This document shows positions 60,690 to 64,000 of a DNA stretch of 64,000 nt, one piece after another (the first letter of the stretch is position 1; the number at the start of each line of letters is the position of its first letter). The notes beneath the pieces are model-generated. The model saw only the letters and a program-made list of their open reading frames with translations, ran no database searches and was not told the DNA's origin. A program made the translations under genes and the position numbers. This stretch comes from Sipunculus nudus (lineage: Eukaryota > Annelida > Sipuncula > Golfingiida > Sipunculidae): NCBI GenBank assembly GCA_026874595.1, contig CM049311.1, forward strand, positions 38,832,676 through 38,896,675, read 5' to 3'.

Positions 60690-61085
60690 TGGATAGTTAA
60701 GCCGTTTGTGAAAGACAGAAAGTTTTGGATAAACCACCAGCTTTTTTAATAAAAGGGTCATGTGACATTGTCCTTTGTCCTTATAATGGACCGTTTCTTT
60801 TCTATGGGTAGTTGAGCCGTATGTGTAGGTTTGGAAGTTTGGAATGAAAACTTTGGCTTTAAATGCGTCCACAAGCTTTTTCAAGAAATTTATCCTGTGA
60901 CCTTAACGTTTGACCCTGTGACCTCAAAATAGGTTTCTTCATCTGTGTTTGGATAAGCTAAACGTAAAGGATCAATGGTTTTGGTCAAATGGTCCCAAAC
61001 CAATGTCGGACGGATGAATGGAAGGACGGATTTTACGGGGGAGTTACTATATTCCCTCCTGAAACTATATTGCAAGGCGATAATA
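60690..61085 (+). repeat. degenerate interspersed repeat with GACCT-rich body
   Basis: GTGACCTTAACGTTTGACC, then CTGTGACCTCAAAATAGG, GGTCAAATGGTCCCAAACC, and GTCGGACGGATGAATGGAAGG, ending GAGTTACTATATTCCCTCC. The order resembles a common marine-invertebrate repeat with GGACGGACGGAC followed by TATACCCCCTC; this copy is eroded. Boundaries approximate. Confidence 0.45.
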
Positions 61086-61739
61086 AGCAAAGCATGACCG
61101 ATTTTTTATGACATATGGAGACAAGCTTATTCCACACTTGTCGCTGGTGGAAGGCGATACAGCTAGTGCAAATTAAACTTCATAATGGCCATTAATCAGG
61201 GCTGAAGTAAATATTGCACTGTTGGTAGGAACTTAAAAGTCCGAACTGTCCAGTGAAACATTAAAACATTCGGGTAACTGATTATTTACCTGAGGTGTAA
61301 CAATTACATAATCTGAAATCGAATAAATGAAGTATCGTTCATAAAATTTGGTACTTGTATTTACTAAATACACCCTCCCCCACCACCACAGTTGACTATA
61401 TTTTCATATTAGACATTTGTTAAAAAATATTTTCCATAATATTATTGCAAATAAATGCATAAAAGTCGGATCCCGCAACCTGTCAGGATATGTCACACGT
61501 TATACATAAGAACAACAAGGTTTTTTTTAGATCGACATTGGTGCATCTCATGTTATATTTTAAGGAAATTTTAGATCTGCACAAACCTCTGATTAAGCGT
61601 TGCTGTCAACATAAAATACGGCCTATCGGTGCCAACTAAATCTAGATGCGGGAGGAAAAGATATCAGGTCATCAAGGAAAGATCCTCTTAATGTTAAGGA
61701 TGAACCATTCTCTGTTGCTCTCCCGTCCTTAAGTATATA

Positions 61740-61916
61740 CAGTAAAACCTTTATTTTACGACCACCTACGGGACCTCGATAAAGTGTCGTATTTTCGAGG
61801 TTGATGCCTCAGCGAGGTCTTATAGAAATAGCAAAACCGAATCGGGACAGTGAAGAATTGGTCGTCATGTTGAGATGGTCGCTAAACTGAGGTGGTCGTT
61901 AGACGAGCCTTTACTG
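61740..61916. mobile_element. intact pogo/Tigger-like MITE
   Basis: 177 bp, CAGTAAAACCTTTATTTTACG to CGAGCCTTTACTG, flanked by TA on both sides (61738-61739 and 61917-61918). Inverted ends continue inwards through ACGACCACC and GGTGGTCGT. It is the best-preserved member of the family in the window. Confidence 0.85.
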
Positions 61917-62115
61917 TATAATTTATGTTAATTATGTGAATATTATAAGTGAATTGTGAATAAAAATATAACAAAATATATAATCATTACAGAAATATTA
62001 CAGAATGTTTGCAAATTCATACCAGAGGCAATTCTATGGTGTTTAACCTCAATATGAGTGGTCGGTGAAATTAATTTATCTATTCATGGGCATTTAGTGG
62101 TCTTTTAGTCTGGGT

Positions 62116-62585
62116 TACGCTCTTTATACAGCGCTTTACCAATATGCCAACTACCTATATCGAAAGCGCTGTTTGTTATGACCGTGTATCCTGATTCCCT
62201 ACACCAGAGGGGAGCACTGTATTTTGGTCCAATCAAATGAGACCCTGTGCTGAAGACAAAACGGTTTACCATTCAAGCGAGGAATTCACGAAACCAATGT
62301 TGTTCATTTCGTTTTGAGTGACAGCTCATCACCCCGGCGACCGTTTGAACAGGCCTCAGGCTCAGAGAGAATTGCCCCCACACGTGGTTTCTGGGCGGAG
62401 CCTGATGCCTGTTGAGAGTTTTTGACTTGCATTTGGTTGGCTGCTCGTCACATTAGCAGTTTTTTCAGCAGACAGGCCCATGTGCACCACCTGGTGTTTA
62501 AGTGCATCATAAACGGTCAATGCAGGCAGCGCGAAAATCAGTAGCTTCTTTAGAAGCGCAAGATTTCCGCTGCCTCGGAAGCTTA
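62116..62585. mobile_element. Mutator-like MITE, 470-bp copy
   Basis: Starts TACGCTCTTTATACAGCGC and ends CTGCCTCGGAAGCTTA (terminal base changes). Flanked by AGTCTGGGT (62107-62115) and TGTCTGGGT (62586-62594), a 9-bp duplication with one mismatch. It shares outer blocks with the 55 kb copy but lacks its middle insertion. Confidence 0.8.
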
Positions 62586-62930
62586 TGTCTGGGTGAGTAA
62601 AATTACTGTAAAGTTTAGAAATGCACAAATCCAGAATTACAGCTGTACATCTCCTTTTTAAACTGCAAAAATACGGGTTTTTATAATATGCCCTGATGCA
62701 TTGGTCTTAATTAGAGCTCGCGAAGAAAGGGGAAAAAATTACAATGGTAAAATACAGTAACCAAAGTATATCTATATATATCAGAGAAAGGTAAATCAGT
62801 CTTGAACAGTAAATCTTTCGAGGAAGTTTGTCAAAAGAATGAAGAAAATTGGTATAATATAAATATTGTGCCAAACATAGTTGTAACAGTTCAATATCGC
62901 CTGAGAATTAAATATGTCAAGAACACTTTT

Positions 62931-63130
62931 TTAGCGGACCGAATTTAGCGTGTTTGCGGCGCCCCGACTTCAGATGCGCATATATCCATAACAGAAATCG
63001 ACGCTAACAACCCCTGCCAGGCATCCTACCAGCGGAGCATTTAAAAATGTCCACACGCAAACTGGTCACGAAAGTCCTAAAGCCTTCATTATAGCCATTG
63101 GCACACGTGCTAGCCGCTCACCTCGGCTCA
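62931..63130 (+). mobile_element. possible 5' end fragment of a HINE-like element
   Basis: TTAGCGGACCGAATTTAGCG then TGTTTGCGGCGCCCCGAC resembles the family B start (TTAGCGGACC) and is followed by CATATATCCATAACAGAAA, like the opening of other HINE-like bodies. No 3' end found; the boundary is a guess. Confidence 0.3.
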
Positions 63131-63261
63131 ACCTGTTGCAGGTGTTCTTACATAAATATTCATTGATGTTCACTTTTTCAGATTTGTAACTCTATTAGTC
63201 TCTATATTACGGTGGCTCGTATATACGATAGGTCGTATAGGACATGCACAAAAATATTTTT

Positions 63262-63387
63262 ATATCGTTCCCACGAGATAGTATCTCCTTCCCACGCGTT
63301 AGTATCTCGTGGCCACGCGATAATTATCTCGTTCCCACGCGTTAGTATCTCGTGGCCACGCGATAATTATCGCGTGGGAACGAGATA
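63262..63387. repeat. palindromic ATCTCGT..CACGCGAT array 1
   Basis: About six ~21-22-bp units of the type ATCTCGTTCCCACGCGATAA, several with the perfectly palindromic core CGTGGCCACG. Preceded by GGCTCGTATA and GGACATGCACAAA. Confidence 0.85.
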
Positions 63388-63499
63388 AATGTAGATAGAC
63401 AATACAGTAAGACCTACATCTTAAATCCCTAAGGCATATTTCTCTACACTTAAGGTGGCTTACGGTGGCTCGTATAGGACATGCACAAATTTATTTTTT

Positions 63500-63694
63500 A
63501 TCTCGTTCCTACGCGATAGTATCTCGTGGCCACGCGATAATTATCTCGTTCCCACGAGATATTATCTCGTTCCCACGCGATAATTATCTCATTCTCACGC
63601 GATAATTATCTCGTTCCCACGCGATAGTATCTCGTTCCCACGCGATAATTATCTCGTTCCCACGCGTTAGTATCGCGTGGCCACGCGTTAGTAT
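63500..63694. repeat. palindromic ATCTCGT..CACGCGAT array 2
   Basis: About nine further units of the same kind, again preceded by GGTGGCTCGTATAGGACATG and CACAAA (63464-63489). The repeated leader shows that leader and array were duplicated as one block. Confidence 0.85.
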
Positions 63695-64000
63695 ACCATG
63701 CTAGCTTAAGCCCTCATTTGGACAAGAATGTCTGTGGTCAGTTTTATATCAAGCGTCGATGCAGCTTAAATTTCGTTGTATGTGCGTTTGCGCCGAATGC
63801 TTTGATGTAAATTGCAGCAGTTTTCATTGCGTTGGTTCAACATTCCGTTGCGTTGGTTCAACTAGCCCATTTTTATTTGTTTATGGAAAACTGTATTGAG
63901 TTTGTTTTAGGGTAAGGGTGATATAAACCCTTGTGTACCAAACATATGAACTAAACTGAAACACTTGTTTGTATTTTACCTTCCCAGAAAATCTTATTTT
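63695..64000. other. no recognised gene
   Basis: Only a small 19-bp direct repeat (CGTTGGTTCAAC near 63831 and 63850). Nothing else seen. Confidence 0.4.

Overview
The window looks like a repeat-rich, gene-poor stretch of a metazoan nuclear genome, most likely a lophotrochozoan and probably a mollusc. The reasons are: one recognisable spliced exon of a conserved eukaryotic gene; many interspersed repeats that open with an AGCTCAGCTGACT hairpin followed by GTCCGTCGTCCGTCCG runs, a layout I know from mollusc genomes; eukaryotic mobile elements (LTR, LINE, TIR elements); long TA and CT microsatellites; and no bacterial gene organisation. No rRNA, intact tRNA, CRISPR array or complete protein-coding gene is visible. 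The species cannot be named from the sequence.

The only secure gene piece is the last coding exon of RPF2 (ribosome production factor 2) at 716-901, with its splice acceptor and poly(A) signals. The rest of the gene lies upstream of base 1. A few short gene-like segments (4337, 6334, 34259, 40318, 41669, 53542, 54226) are listed only as low-confidence candidates.

Layout: 1.36-9.5 kb holds four copies or fragments of tandem-repeat-containing elements that I interpret as Helentron-derived (HINE/pearl-like). 14.3-15.2 kb is a solo LTR. 15.85-25.70 kb is bounded by ~25-bp inverted repeats and contains a nest: a HINE fragment, a foldback element with palindromic CCCGGG monomers that itself carries a HINE, a dead LINE 3' end, and a long HINE. 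26.66-29.77 kb is a pogo/Tigger-like element split by a TTAA-flanked compound foldback. 30.96-32.47 kb is a 55-bp minisatellite. 35.97-36.82 kb is a second solo LTR of the same family in the opposite orientation. 42.06-45.50 kb holds two copies of a second HINE-like family. 50.35-50.8 kb holds a large TA tract, a miniature LTR-type element and a tRNA-like segment. 55.0-55.7 and 62.1-62.6 kb (plus 32.6 kb) are Mutator-like MITEs with 9-bp target duplications. 63.26-63.69 kb carries two arrays of palindromic ATCTCGT..CCACG units.

The mobile elements do not form a pathway. What links them is structure: they insert into one another, share modules (notably the palindrome GGTGGCGCCACC), exchange sequence, and lack any transposase, helicase or intact reverse transcriptase in this window, so every copy would depend on proteins encoded elsewhere. 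All identities and classes were read by eye; none was checked against a database.
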